Shown: positions 36,484-44,512 of the stretch, in pieces
Numbering within the stretch: position 1 is the first letter of the stretch
How the letters are laid out: each line of letters begins with the position of its first letter
Assembly: GCA_017539265.1 (NCBI GenBank)
Contig: JAFYHG010000002.1
Location: 1-53,775, forward strand
Length of the DNA: 53,775 bases
Source: Alphaproteobacteria bacterium
GTDB lineage: Bacteria > Pseudomonadota > Alphaproteobacteria > CAAHEQ01 > UBA3637
Reading direction: 5' to 3'
Translations under genes and position numbers: made by a program
Notes under the pieces: generated by a model
The model's database searches: none
What the model was told of the DNA's origin: nothing
Seen by the model: only the letters and a program-made list of their open reading frames with translations

Positions 36484-37881
36484 TCAAATAATCTTCCATA
36501 CCGGACCGGTTGGTGTATCTTTCACTTCTACCCCTTGATCCAGTAATTGTTTTTTAAGATTATCTGCCGTCGCCCAATCCTTTGCAAGACGTGCCTCTTG
36601 ACGCCGCTGAATTAATGCTTCTTGTTCAGGGGTTAAAGATTGTTGTTTACTTTCAGGAAATACCGCCAGCACAGTATCAAATTTTTTCATAACCTTTATA
36701 ACTTTATCTGCATCTTCCCGACTTAATTTTTCGAAGTTTTTATTCACATTTGTCATAAAATCAAATACCGCCGCCAAAGCAATAGATGTATTTAAATCAT
36801 CATCCATTCCTTTTTCAAAAGCCTCCTGTACCTGATTTAGTACGGCTTGCAGATCTGACCACCCTGCCCCATTGGCTTCATTTTGAAGACGTGTCAAAAA
36901 GTTTCCAAATTTATCAATCACACTTTGATTACCGGACAAAGCGCTTTCTTGAAAATCCATTTTTTGCCTGTAATGAGCTTTAATAAACTCATAACGAATC
37001 GCTTCTGCGGAATAACCTTTTGCCAATAACTCATTCAAAGTAAAGCAATTTCCGAGTGATTTTGACATTTTTTGGCCATTTACGGTAATATGTTCGTTAT
37101 GCATCCAATAGTTCACATATTTTGTACCATAAGCACATTCGGATTGCGCAATTTCATTTGTATGATGCGGGAAAATTAAATCCACACCGCCCATATGGAT
37201 ATCAAACGGCTGCCCAAGATATTTTTTCGACATAGCCGAGCATTCGATATGCCATCCCGGACGTCCTTTTCCCCAAGGCGTTTCCCAGAAATTATCGCCG
37301 TCTTGCTCGTCCCAACCTTTCCAAACAGCAAAATCCTGTGCGTTTTCTTTCTCATACTCATCAGCCGTCAATCGTCCGTCGGCATTAAACCGCAGGCTCG
37401 ACATATCAATGCCAGCCATTTGCCCATAATTCGGATCTTTATTGATTTTAAAATAAACATCTCCTTTTTCTGTTTTATAAGCATATCCTTTATCCAATAG
37501 ATTTTGGATAAGTTCAATCATAGCCGGCACTTCTTCCGTAGCCCTAGGCACAATATCCGGCTTTTGAATATGAAGCGTCTGGCAATCTTTCATAAACTCT
37601 GCCCCATAAAAATCCGTAAATTCGCGTAATTTTTTACCAGCTTTTTTCGAATCCCGAATCGTTTTATCATCAATATCGGTTAAATTCATACAGAATGTAA
37701 CTTTATACCCTTTATAACGTAAGTATCTGTTTAGTAAATCATAAAATACAAATGCCCGCATATTTCCTATATGCGCATAATTATAAATTGTCGGGCCACA
37801 GCCATAAAAACGAACTTCACCTTCATGGATAGGTTTGAAAACTTCTTTTCTGTGATTGGCTGTATTATAGATAGTCAACAT
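36484..37881 (-). CDS. cysS: Cysteinyl-tRNA synthetase
   Basis: The 465-residue class Ia synthetase has FYGCGPTIYNYAHIGNMRAF (about 28-47) containing the HIGN-type signature with zinc-binding Cys, WHIECSAMSKKYLG (about 213), GGVDLIFPHHTNEIAQSE (about 232-249) and KMSKSLGN (about 275-282), all required elements. It charges tRNA-Cys. Directly downstream, 3 bp away, is a gene for a Cys-rich secreted protein, a neat but probably coincidental pairing. Confidence 0.97.
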   Translation of the reverse strand: MLTIYNTANHRKEVFKPIHEGEVRFYGCGPTIYNYAHIGNMRAFVFYDLLNRYLRYKGYKVTFCMNLTDIDDKTIRDSKKAGKKLREFTDFYGAEFMKDCQTLHIQKPDIVPRATEEVPAMIELIQNLLDKGYAYKTEKGDVYFKINKDPNYGQMAGIDMSSLRFNADGRLTADEYEKENAQDFAVWKGWDEQDGDNFWETPWGKGRPGWHIECSAMSKKYLGQPFDIHMGGVDLIFPHHTNEIAQSECAYGTKYVNYWMHNEHITVNGQKMSKSLGNCFTLNELLAKGYSAEAIRYEFIKAHYRQKMDFQESALSGNQSVIDKFGNFLTRLQNEANGAGWSDLQAVLNQVQEAFEKGMDDDLNTSIALAAVFDFMTNVNKNFEKLSREDADKVIKVMKKFDTVLAVFPESKQQSLTPEQEALIQRRQEARLAKDWATADNLKKQLLDQGVEVKDTPTGPVWKII

Positions 37882-38252
37882 CTGTATTCTCCTTTTCTTT
37901 CAGAAAAGAGTATCATATTTTTTACTGGTTTTCAAGGGATTTTTACCGAAAAAATTTATCCACTTTTTTCCTTTCATTATTATAATAAAAATAAATTAGA
38001 ATTAGTAGAGGGTGTGAATTATGTGCAAAACTTTTTTTATTTTTTCTTGACACTCCCTTTTTATTTTTATCGAATCGTTAAAAATAGTGGATCCTGATTT
38101 TTATTAAGGTCTAAAATTTACTAGCTACCCTCTGTGGATTTAGACATGAATATTTTTGAATAAAAAAATAGGATTTTGTAAAAATAAAAAAGTTATCCCC
38201 ATGATTCACAATTTTCTTGTCTCTTTTTTATTTTTTTGATATAATCTTCGGC
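37882..38252. other. Candidate replication origin (oriC) region
   Basis: This is the longest gene-free stretch, about 370 bp and very AT-rich, between divergent cysS and dnaQ. Near-consensus DnaA boxes (TTATNCACA) are TTATCCACT (37956-37964), TAATTCACA (minus, 38013-38021), TTATCCCCA (38193-38201) and TGATTCACA (38202-38210), each one mismatch off, plus a two-mismatch box at 38133-38141. The last two are adjacent. parS-like sites and parAB follow within 3 kb. The strand bias of base use appears to flip near here by eye. Origin function is inferred. Confidence 0.55.
38217..38245 (+). promoter_or_regulatory. dnaQ promoter predicting a leaderless mRNA
   Basis: TTGTCT (38217-38222), a 17-bp spacer and TATAAT (38240-38245) are followed by 7 bp and the dnaQ ATG. 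No Shine-Dalgarno is present, so transcription likely starts at the ATG. Confidence 0.7.
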
Positions 38253-38942
38253 ATGAGAGAAATTGTCCTAGATACAGAAACAACAGGGTTGGATCCCGAA
38301 CAAGGCCATAAAATTGTTGAAATCGGTTGCGTGGAATTGGTAAACCATATGCCGACAGGGCGGACTTTTCAAGAATATTTAAATCCGGAACGGGAAATGG
38401 GTGAGGATGTTATTGCTGTTCACGGAATTACAAATGAGTTTTTGAAAGATAAGCCAAAATTTAAAGAAGTTGCTGAAAAATTTATAGAATTTATTGGAAC
38501 TGATTCAAAACTTGTTATTCATAATGCGGCGTTTGATATGAAATTTTTGAATGCTGAATTGTCTACGGCCGGTTATGAAAAATTATCTTTTGATCGCGTT
38601 ATAGATACATTAATTATGGCGCGGCAAAAATTTCCCGGCAGTCGTGTCAATTTAAATGAACTTTGTAAACGGTTTAATGTGGATGCCTCACGTCGAACTG
38701 TTCACGGGGCATTGTTGGATAGTGAATTATTGGCAGAGGTTTACTTAGAATTAATTGGTGGTCGTGAACCGGGGTTGGTTTTGAATGCCCAAAAATCTTC
38801 TGTTCAAAAAACTGAACAAGTCCATGAAAAAGTAGAACATATCTTTCATGAGCCACGCTCTTTTCCTGTCCCCTCGGAAGAGTTGGCAGCACATCGGGAA
38901 TTTTTGAAAAAAATATCTGATAATTTATGGGAAAAATCATGA
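38253..38942 (+). CDS. dnaQ: DNA polymerase III epsilon subunit (proofreading exonuclease)
   Basis: I start at the ATG at 38253 (229 residues, MREIVLDTETTGLDP...), since the promoter lies just upstream. DEDDh exonuclease motifs: VLDTETTGLD (about 4-13), HNAAFDMKFLNAEL (about 87-100) and the final HGALLDSELLAEVY (about 150-163). The C-terminal 60 residues form the link to the alpha subunit. It provides proofreading in the replicase. The stop overlaps the next ATG by 4 bp. Confidence 0.95.
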   Translation: MREIVLDTETTGLDPEQGHKIVEIGCVELVNHMPTGRTFQEYLNPEREMGEDVIAVHGITNEFLKDKPKFKEVAEKFIEFIGTDSKLVIHNAAFDMKFLNAELSTAGYEKLSFDRVIDTLIMARQKFPGSRVNLNELCKRFNVDASRRTVHGALLDSELLAEVYLELIGGREPGLVLNAQKSSVQKTEQVHEKVEHIFHEPRSFPVPSEELAAHREFLKKISDNLWEKS

Positions 38943-39382
38943 AAAAATTATTATTTTTTATTGCGTTATCTGTTTCATTTCCAATCCATGCGCAAATGAT
39001 TGATGTCTTAGGTACTTTGGGTGTTCAAGGTGCTATGACGGTTGGCGATACGCAATCGGCTGCAATGGGAATGTCCGCATTAAAGAAAAATAAAATTTTA
39101 CAGGATATTACACAAACAGCTATGCAAATAAAAACGCAATTTATGGGCGACTATTCTTCTGTTAGTAGGGATTCCGTATTCGGTAATCCTTTTTCAGGCA
39201 TTGATTGGGATATCGGATCAGAATCATCAAATTTGTTTTATATTCAATTAAATCAAATAAATAAAACTACCTGTTCTTCACTTTTGTCGGCTCGGGTTCC
39301 AACTGTTTGGACAGAATTAAACGGGGATGCCGGATCAAGAGCTTGTGAAGAGAGTAATGAAATTAAATTTGTTTTTGATTAA
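38939..39382 (+). CDS. Hypothetical secreted protein
   Basis: I start at the ATG overlapping the dnaQ stop (ATGA), giving 147 residues. A signal peptide (MKKLLFFIALSVSFPIHA, cut before QMI) is followed by a Met/Gly/Thr-rich helix region (TLGVQGAMTVGDTQSAAMGMSAL) and a C-terminal part with three Cys. The family is not recognised. Its coupling to dnaQ suggests a locally evolved exported gene using the dnaQ promoter. Confidence 0.65.
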   Translation: MKKLLFFIALSVSFPIHAQMIDVLGTLGVQGAMTVGDTQSAAMGMSALKKNKILQDITQTAMQIKTQFMGDYSSVSRDSVFGNPFSGIDWDIGSESSNLFYIQLNQINKTTCSSLLSARVPTVWTELNGDAGSRACEESNEIKFVFD

Positions 39383-39397
39383 GTTTCACGTGAAATA
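39382..39397. other. parS-like centromere site 1
   Basis: AGTTTCACGTGAAATA differs from the parS consensus TGTTTCACGTGAAACA at two outer positions and keeps the full GTTTCACGTGAAA core. It lies in the gap just before rsmG. Confidence 0.8.
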
Positions 39398-39444
39398 AAA
39401 AAAGTTAAAAAATATATTGCAAATTGGAATAAAATTTGCTAGAT

Positions 39445-40053
39445 ATGTTTCACATGAAACAAATTGATATATTTTTAAAAGCGTCCGAAAAAGATATATA
39501 TATATATATTGACACATTAAAAAAGTGGCAAAAAGCCGTTAATTTAGTGTCAAATGCCTCTTTAAATGATGTTTGGAATAGGCATATTGTGGATTCTGCT
39601 CAACTGTATCCACTTATTCCTTCATCGGCAAAAACGTTGATAGATTTTGGCAGCGGTGCCGGTTTTCCGGCCTTAGCATTGGCAATTTTGAATAAAAATA
39701 ATCAAGGGCCCCTAACCCAAATTATTTTGATTGAAAGCGATACTAAAAAATGCCTGTTTTTAAAAGAAATTGCTCGTGTTTTAAAATTACCTGTTCAAAT
39801 TTTAAATCAGCGTATTGAAAATATTCAAAATATTTCGGCAGACGTAATTACATCTCGTGGTTTGGCCGATGTGGATACCCTTTTAAACTTAAGTCGCCCC
39901 TTTATTCAAAAAGATACCGTTTGCCTATTTTTAAAAGGGAAATCTGTTCAGAAAGAAATTGAAGAGAATACAGTTCCCTGTTCTATAGAAAAAATAAAAA
40001 GTATAACAAATTCAGATAGTTTTATATTAAAAATCACGGAGGTTTTGAAATGA
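39445..40053 (+). CDS. rsmG: 16S rRNA m7G527 methyltransferase RsmG
   Basis: The 202-residue Rossmann methyltransferase has motif I TLIDFGSGAGFPALALAIL (about 65-83), IILIESDTKKCLFLKEIARVL (about 94-114), the upstream NLVSNASLNDVWNRHIVDS and VITSRGLADVDTLL (about 133-146). It methylates G527 of 16S rRNA. The start is uncertain: TTG 39436 (weak GGA upstream), ATG 39445 or ATG 39454. A parS-like site covers the last two. The stop overlaps the parA ATG (ATGA). Confidence 0.93.
   Translation: MFHMKQIDIFLKASEKDIYIYIDTLKKWQKAVNLVSNASLNDVWNRHIVDSAQLYPLIPSSAKTLIDFGSGAGFPALALAILNKNNQGPLTQIILIESDTKKCLFLKEIARVLKLPVQILNQRIENIQNISADVITSRGLADVDTLLNLSRPFIQKDTVCLFLKGKSVQKEIEENTVPCSIEKIKSITNSDSFILKITEVLK
39446..39461. 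other. parS-like centromere site 2, over the rsmG start
   Basis: TGTTTCACATGAAACA has one central mismatch to the parS consensus. It lies 64 bp from site 1 and overlaps the rsmG start codons, so ParB spreading could affect rsmG-parAB expression. Confidence 0.82.
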
Positions 40054-40826
40054 CGCGTATTTTTTCTTTATCTAATCAAAAAGGCGGAGTCGGTAAAACA
40101 ACAACGACGGTTAATGTGGCCACGGCTTTGGCGGCACTTCGGAAAAAAGTTCTGATTATTGATTTGGATCCGCAAGGTAACGCAACTGTTAGTCTTGGTG
40201 TTCAGCGGCGCCAAGGTGGGCAGAATTCTTATACTGTTTTGACGGGACGATATAAAGTTTCCGAAAGTGTTGTTCAAACGAACATTCCTTTTCTTTATGT
40301 TTTACCCGCCAGTCAGGAATTATTGGGGGTGGATTTAGAATTGGCCGGTGTTGAAAAACCTCAATTTTTCCTTAAAAATGCATTATCGGATGTATCTGAT
40401 TTTGATTATATTTTTATTGATTGTCCGCCGGCTGTCGGGTTGTTGACGTTAAATGCATTGGTTGCTTCAACTTCTGTTATTATTCCGGTTCAATGCGAAT
40501 ATTTGGCCCTGGAAGGTGTGGCAGATTTAATGAAAACAATTGAAAAAGTTAAGAAAAACTTTAATCCCTCTTTAAAAATAGACGGCATTGTCATGACGAT
40601 GTTTGATGGGCGTTCGCGTCTATCCAGGTCGGTAGATAATGATGTGCGATCCTTTTTTAAAGACTTGGTTTACGATACAGTTATTCCGCGTAATGTGCGT
40701 ATTCCTGAGGCACCTTCGCACGGAAAACCCGTTATGCTGTATGATTTTAGGAGTACCGGTGCCCAAAGCTATATTCGCTTGGCCGGTGAAATTTTAAATC
40801 GTGAGAAAGGAGAAAATCATGGATAG
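40050..40826 (+). CDS. parA: Chromosome partitioning ATPase ParA
   Basis: The 258-residue deviant Walker ATPase begins ARG-free with TRIFSLSNQKGGVGKTTTTVN (KGGVGKTT at about 11-18), VLIIDLDPQGNATVSLG (about 34-50) and IFIDCPPAVGLLTLNAL (about 118-134). It forms the nucleoid-bound gradient that moves ParB-parS complexes after replication. Its end overlaps parB by 8 bp. Confidence 0.96.
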   Translation: MTRIFSLSNQKGGVGKTTTTVNVATALAALRKKVLIIDLDPQGNATVSLGVQRRQGGQNSYTVLTGRYKVSESVVQTNIPFLYVLPASQELLGVDLELAGVEKPQFFLKNALSDVSDFDYIFIDCPPAVGLLTLNALVASTSVIIPVQCEYLALEGVADLMKTIEKVKKNFNPSLKIDGIVMTMFDGRSRLSRSVDNDVRSFFKDLVYDTVIPRNVRIPEAPSHGKPVMLYDFRSTGAQSYIRLAGEILNREKGENHG

Positions 40827-41694
40827 GAATTTAGGTTTAGGTAAAGGATTGAGTGCGTTAATGGGGGAAGATTTTTCTAGCTCCCCTGCCCCATCGGAAA
40901 ATAACGGTATTACATTGGTGGATATTGATTCGTTGGTTCCCAGCCCCTATCAACCGCGCCGTGTTTTTGCCGAAAGCGCTTTATCGGATTTAGTTTTATC
41001 CATTAAGGAAAAAGGTGTCTTACAGCCACTTTTGGTGCGTAAGCGTTCTGACGATTCTTATGAAATTATTGCCGGTGAAAGAAGGCTTCGGGCTTCTAAA
41101 CAGGCAGGATTATCACAAGTCCCTGTTATTGTTAAAGATTTTGATGATAAAGCTGCTTTGGAAGTTGCCTTGATTGAGAACTTGCAACGCGAGGATTTAA
41201 ATCCGCTTGAAGAAGCGGAGGCATATAAACGCCTTTTAAATGAATTTCAATATACACAAGATGAACTTTCGCGTGTTGTCGGTAAAAGTCGCAGCCATGT
41301 GGCCAATATGATGCGCCTTTTGGATTTGCCGGCAGATATAAAGCAACTTGTTGAAAATAAAGAATTAACTATCGGGCATGCGCGGGCGCTTTTAAATGCG
41401 CAAAATCCATCTTTGTTGGCTTCGGAAATTATTGAACGGGGCCTAAGTGTTCGACAGGCCGAAAAAATGGCCACCACCAAAGGGCATGTGCCGACCAGAG
41501 CCCGTGCCCCTAAAAAAGTATATCAAAAGGATGCTGATATTTTAGCGTTGGAAAAAGAAATGTCAAATTTGCTTAAAACACAGGTTTCAATCAATTGGAC
41601 CGGTGTGGACGGTACGGTTGTGATATCCTATAATAATTTGGATACATTAGATGTTATTTTACAAAAGTTAACTGCTATGGGATCATTGCAATAA
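40819..41694 (+). CDS. parB: Chromosome partitioning protein ParB
   Basis: The 291-residue protein starts at the ATG behind AAAGGAG. It shows LGLGKGLSALMGED, the CTP-binding GERRLRASKQAG (about 90-101) and ENLQREDLNP (about 122-131), and the DNA-binding helix-turn-helix TQDELSRVVGKSRSHVANMMRLLDLP (about 145-170), followed by a dimerisation tail. It clamps DNA from parS, two candidate copies of which lie about 1.4 kb upstream. Confidence 0.96.
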   Translation: MDRNLGLGKGLSALMGEDFSSSPAPSENNGITLVDIDSLVPSPYQPRRVFAESALSDLVLSIKEKGVLQPLLVRKRSDDSYEIIAGERRLRASKQAGLSQVPVIVKDFDDKAALEVALIENLQREDLNPLEEAEAYKRLLNEFQYTQDELSRVVGKSRSHVANMMRLLDLPADIKQLVENKELTIGHARALLNAQNPSLLASEIIERGLSVRQAEKMATTKGHVPTRARAPKKVYQKDADILALEKEMSNLLKTQVSINWTGVDGTVVISYNNLDTLDVILQKLTAMGSLQ

Positions 41695-41695
41695 C

Positions 41696-41830
41696 ATGTT
41701 GAATAAAATTATTCTTTTCTTATGGTGGCTGATTAAATTACCCTTTCGGATTATCTTTCACTTATTGGGCGTTTTAATGATGATTCTAACAGCTTATTGG
41801 TTTGGAATAATCGGTGAGAAAAAGAAGTAA
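41696..41830 (+). CDS. Small membrane protein (44 residues)
   Basis: The short frame starts one base after the parB stop (TAACATG). It encodes one or two amphipathic/hydrophobic segments (ILFLWWLIKLPFRIIFHLLG, then VLMMILTAYWFGIIG) with a Lys-rich end. No clear ribosome site is seen, so translation probably depends on coupling to parB. It ends 3 bp from the convergent miaA. The function is unknown. Confidence 0.5.
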   Translation: MLNKIILFLWWLIKLPFRIIFHLLGVLMMILTAYWFGIIGEKKK

Positions 41831-41833
41831 TTT

Positions 41834-42676
41834 TTAAATAATATCAATTTGTTCTTTTGGATTTACACAGGTAATATCCGCCCGGATTTGATGTTTGAAC
41901 CAGGTTATTTGGCGTTTGGCATAGTGGCGGGTGGATAAAATTGCCTGTTCGATCATCTCTTCTTTAGTTATATTCCCCTGTAAATAAGATATAATTTCCG
42001 GAACACCAATGGCTTTTAATATGCCCCCGGTCGGTTTTAAATTCATTAAATGCCGAACTTCTTCGATACCCCCCTGCTCTATCATTTGGCGGAAACGAAT
42101 ATCGCAATTCCTATATAATAATTCACGGGGTGGATTTAAAAAAATAGTTTTGAAATCAGCATCATAAACTTTCTTTTTGGGTAAAGATTGAAAATAAATT
42201 AAAGTTTTTCCGGTGGATAATTGGACTTCCAAAGCTCGCCTGAGTCTTTGCGGGTCTGTAAAAGGACACTCTTTTACTTTTTGTTTGACTTCGGTAATCG
42301 GCATTTGTCGCACCTGTTTGCGAACATCCTCATCAATCTCGGGTATTTCATTTATCCCGTTGATTAAAGATGAAAAATAAAGGCCTGTTCCTCCGACCAG
42401 AATAGGATTTTCCGCTTCTTTTAAAACAGGTACTACCCGTTCCAACCAATCTTGAACCGTGCCTTGTGTCCAGGCATCCAAATATCCGTATAGTAAGTGG
42501 GGAATGCCTTCTGTTTCTGCCTCTGTCGGCCGGGCTGAAATTAGGTTTAAGTCTTTATATATTTGCATAGAATCGGCATTGATAACCGTTCCTTTTTTTT
42601 CTTTGGCCAAGCGTAAAGCCAATCCGGATTTACCGCTGGCGGTGGGTCCCATAATACAAATCACTTTTTTCATCAT
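41834..42676 (-). CDS. miaA: tRNA dimethylallyltransferase MiaA
   Basis: The 280-residue enzyme has P-loop GPTASGKSGLALRLA (about 10-24), NADSMQIYKDLNLISARPT (about 34-52), LVGGTGLYFSSLINGI (about 96-111), DPQRLRRALE (about 144) and AILSTRHYAKRQITWF (about 243-258). It isopentenylates A37 of tRNAs reading UNN codons. It is near the short end of the family range (about 290-310). Confidence 0.95.
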   Translation of the reverse strand: MMKKVICIMGPTASGKSGLALRLAKEKKGTVINADSMQIYKDLNLISARPTEAETEGIPHLLYGYLDAWTQGTVQDWLERVVPVLKEAENPILVGGTGLYFSSLINGINEIPEIDEDVRKQVRQMPITEVKQKVKECPFTDPQRLRRALEVQLSTGKTLIYFQSLPKKKVYDADFKTIFLNPPRELLYRNCDIRFRQMIEQGGIEEVRHLMNLKPTGGILKAIGVPEIISYLQGNITKEEMIEQAILSTRHYAKRQITWFKHQIRADITCVNPKEQIDII

Positions 42677-42711
42677 TTTAATCCTTTTTTTCTAAAATAT
42701 CTTGTTTTTTC

Positions 42712-42740
42712 TTGTTTTTCAAGTTTAAAATCGTTATAAT
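42712..42740 (+). promoter_or_regulatory. Promoter of lptE-holA
   Basis: TTGTTT (42712-42717), a 17-bp spacer and TATAAT (42735-42740) precede the lptE ATG at 42762 and its AAAGGA site. Confidence 0.65.
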
Positions 42741-42761
42741 CTTCTAAAAAAGGATCGAAAC

Positions 42762-43253
42762 ATGTCAAAATATATTGTTCTTTGTTTGGGATTTTTATTG
42801 GCGGCCTGTGGTTTCCAGCCCCTATATGTAACACATGAGGATACCCTTTCTCAAACAGCAGCCGTTCAAATTGAACCGATTTCGGGTGAGGGTGGCTATC
42901 AAGCAGAATTAATTTTAAAAAAGCGCTTAAATCCCGAACAAATGAAAATTGCCCCAAAATATCGCTTGGTTGTAACGTTGAATAAACCATCCTATTCCAA
43001 CCAAAGTATTAGATCGGATAACTTTGCCTCATTGGAAAAAATGGAAATAACAGCCGATTATAAGTTAATAGATATTCAAAAAAAGCAAACACTTATTTCT
43101 TCATCTGTTGATTCAAACGGGATTTATAATTTGATTAAAGATCCGTATGCAACCGTAATGGCCAAAGATAAATTATACGAAAATTTAATTCGAACGATGG
43201 CAGATGATATTGCAACACATATTTTGTCTTATTTTAAAGGGGTTAATCCGTGA
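42762..43253 (+). CDS. lptE: LPS assembly lipoprotein LptE
   Basis: The 163-residue protein has a lipoprotein signal (MSKYIVLCLGFLLAAC, lipobox LAAC) followed by GFQPLY, the hallmark start of mature LptE. The rest is consistent with the LptE alpha/beta fold (LILKKRLNPEQMKIAPKYRLVVTL, ITADYKLIDIQ). It plugs the LptD barrel in the outer membrane. lptE-holA is a conserved alphaproteobacterial pair; the two overlap by 4 bp. Confidence 0.9.
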   Translation: MSKYIVLCLGFLLAACGFQPLYVTHEDTLSQTAAVQIEPISGEGGYQAELILKKRLNPEQMKIAPKYRLVVTLNKPSYSNQSIRSDNFASLEKMEITADYKLIDIQKKQTLISSSVDSNGIYNLIKDPYATVMAKDKLYENLIRTMADDIATHILSYFKGVNP

Positions 43254-44272
43254 AAGCCAAGCCTTATCAAGTGACTTCCCTTGTGCCGCAAATACAAAAC
43301 GGATTTAAGGGGGCTTTGATTTTCGGACCTGATTTCGGTGTGGTTCAGGAAATATCGGAAAAAATTGCTTCTTTTATTGTTCCGGATATATCGGATGCAT
43401 TTGGTGTTATTAAAATAACCCCACAAAAAATAAAGGAAATTCCAAGTATTTTATTAGATGAAGGAAACGCTGGAGGATTGTTTGGTGGGCGTAAAATTTT
43501 GTGGCTTAAAAATGCGGACAACGCTATTTTAAATGCGGTTGAGGATTATTTGGATCATATTCAAAATAATACTTTTTTATTAATAACTGCCGATAATTTA
43601 ACAAAAAATTCAGCACTGCGTGTCTTTTGTGAATCCCATCCAAATATATTGTGTGTGGCATGTTATGCCGATTCGGAACGGGATGTTGCCGAATATATTC
43701 GTGAAACTTTGAGCGGGCAGGGGATTCGGATTTCAAATGCGGCCATGCCAATGTTGATGGATCGGTTGGGGGAAAATCGGATTTCTACAAAAAAAGAACT
43801 AGAAAAATTAATAACTTATTTAGGTGATAAAAAAACAGTTGAAGAAGCCGATGTAATGGCTGTTGTGACGGATACCCAAAATTCATCAGTGGATTTATTT
43901 TGTTCGGCTGTGGCCATGGGAAATCAAAAAATGGCCGAAAAAGAGTATCAATTAATGTTGGCAAATGGTGAAAATCCTGTTGGTATTATAAGAATATTAT
44001 ATTTATATTTTAATAAGTTATTAGATGCTGTTGCAACAGCTGAAACTCAAGGAATTGATGCTGGAATCAAAAAAATCATGAAACCGGCACAATTTCGGAT
44101 GGAAGCAGGCTTCAGAAAACAATTGACTATTTGGAAAAAGTCTTTTGTTTTAAAAGTATTAGATTTGTTGTTGGAAACTGAAAAGCAAGCAAAAAGTACC
44201 GGTTTTCCGATAGAAATAATCTTGGGACGTATCATTATACAAATTACGCATGTGGCACAGCGAAAATCGTAA
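43250..44272 (+). CDS. holA: DNA polymerase III delta subunit
   Basis: The 340-residue clamp-loader subunit starts at GTG overlapping lptE. Seen are GALIFGPDFGVVQEISEKIA (about 20-39), LLDEGNAGGLFGGRKILWLKNA (about 66-87), LMDRLGENRISTKKELEKLITYLG (about 166-189) and the C-terminal helical collar domain. It opens the DnaN ring. The stop codon TAA is part of the first GTAATTAC word of array B. Confidence 0.92.
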   Translation: MKAKPYQVTSLVPQIQNGFKGALIFGPDFGVVQEISEKIASFIVPDISDAFGVIKITPQKIKEIPSILLDEGNAGGLFGGRKILWLKNADNAILNAVEDYLDHIQNNTFLLITADNLTKNSALRVFCESHPNILCVACYADSERDVAEYIRETLSGQGIRISNAAMPMLMDRLGENRISTKKELEKLITYLGDKKTVEEADVMAVVTDTQNSSVDLFCSAVAMGNQKMAEKEYQLMLANGENPVGIIRILYLYFNKLLDAVATAETQGIDAGIKKIMKPAQFRMEAGFRKQLTIWKKSFVLKVLDLLLETEKQAKSTGFPIEIILGRIIIQITHVAQRKS

Positions 44273-44348
44273 TTACAATGTAATTATTTACCTATTTTGT
44301 AATTACTTTATAATTACATTTTAATCAAAGGATATACATTGTAATTAC
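44269..44348. repeat. GTAATTAC palindrome array B
   Basis: GTAATTAC lies at 44269, 44299 and 44341, with one-base variants GTAATTAT at 44280 and ATAATTAC at 44310. Spacing alternates 3 and 11 bp between words (19 + 11 = 30 bp period), the same geometry as array A (33668 lies 19 bp after 33649). It begins at the holA stop. The rest of the 44273-44512 gap holds the DUF3841 promoter. Confidence 0.85.
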
Positions 44349-44436
44349 ATTTTGAGTCAATATTTATTCATAAATTATTCATTAATAAAATTGTCAGAAA
44401 GTTTTAAGGAGATTTTGAACGGATTATGAATTGAAC

Positions 44437-44464
44437 TTGACAAACAGGGGAAAAATGATAGAAT
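44437..44464 (+). promoter_or_regulatory. Promoter of DUF3841 gene
   Basis: TTGACA (44437-44442), a 16-bp spacer and TAGAAT (44459-44464) lie about 48 bp upstream of the ATG. Confidence 0.7.
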
Positions 44465-44512
44465 GATGAGGAGAAAAACTGTTATTCTATCAATTAGTTA
44501 GGAGTGAAAAAA

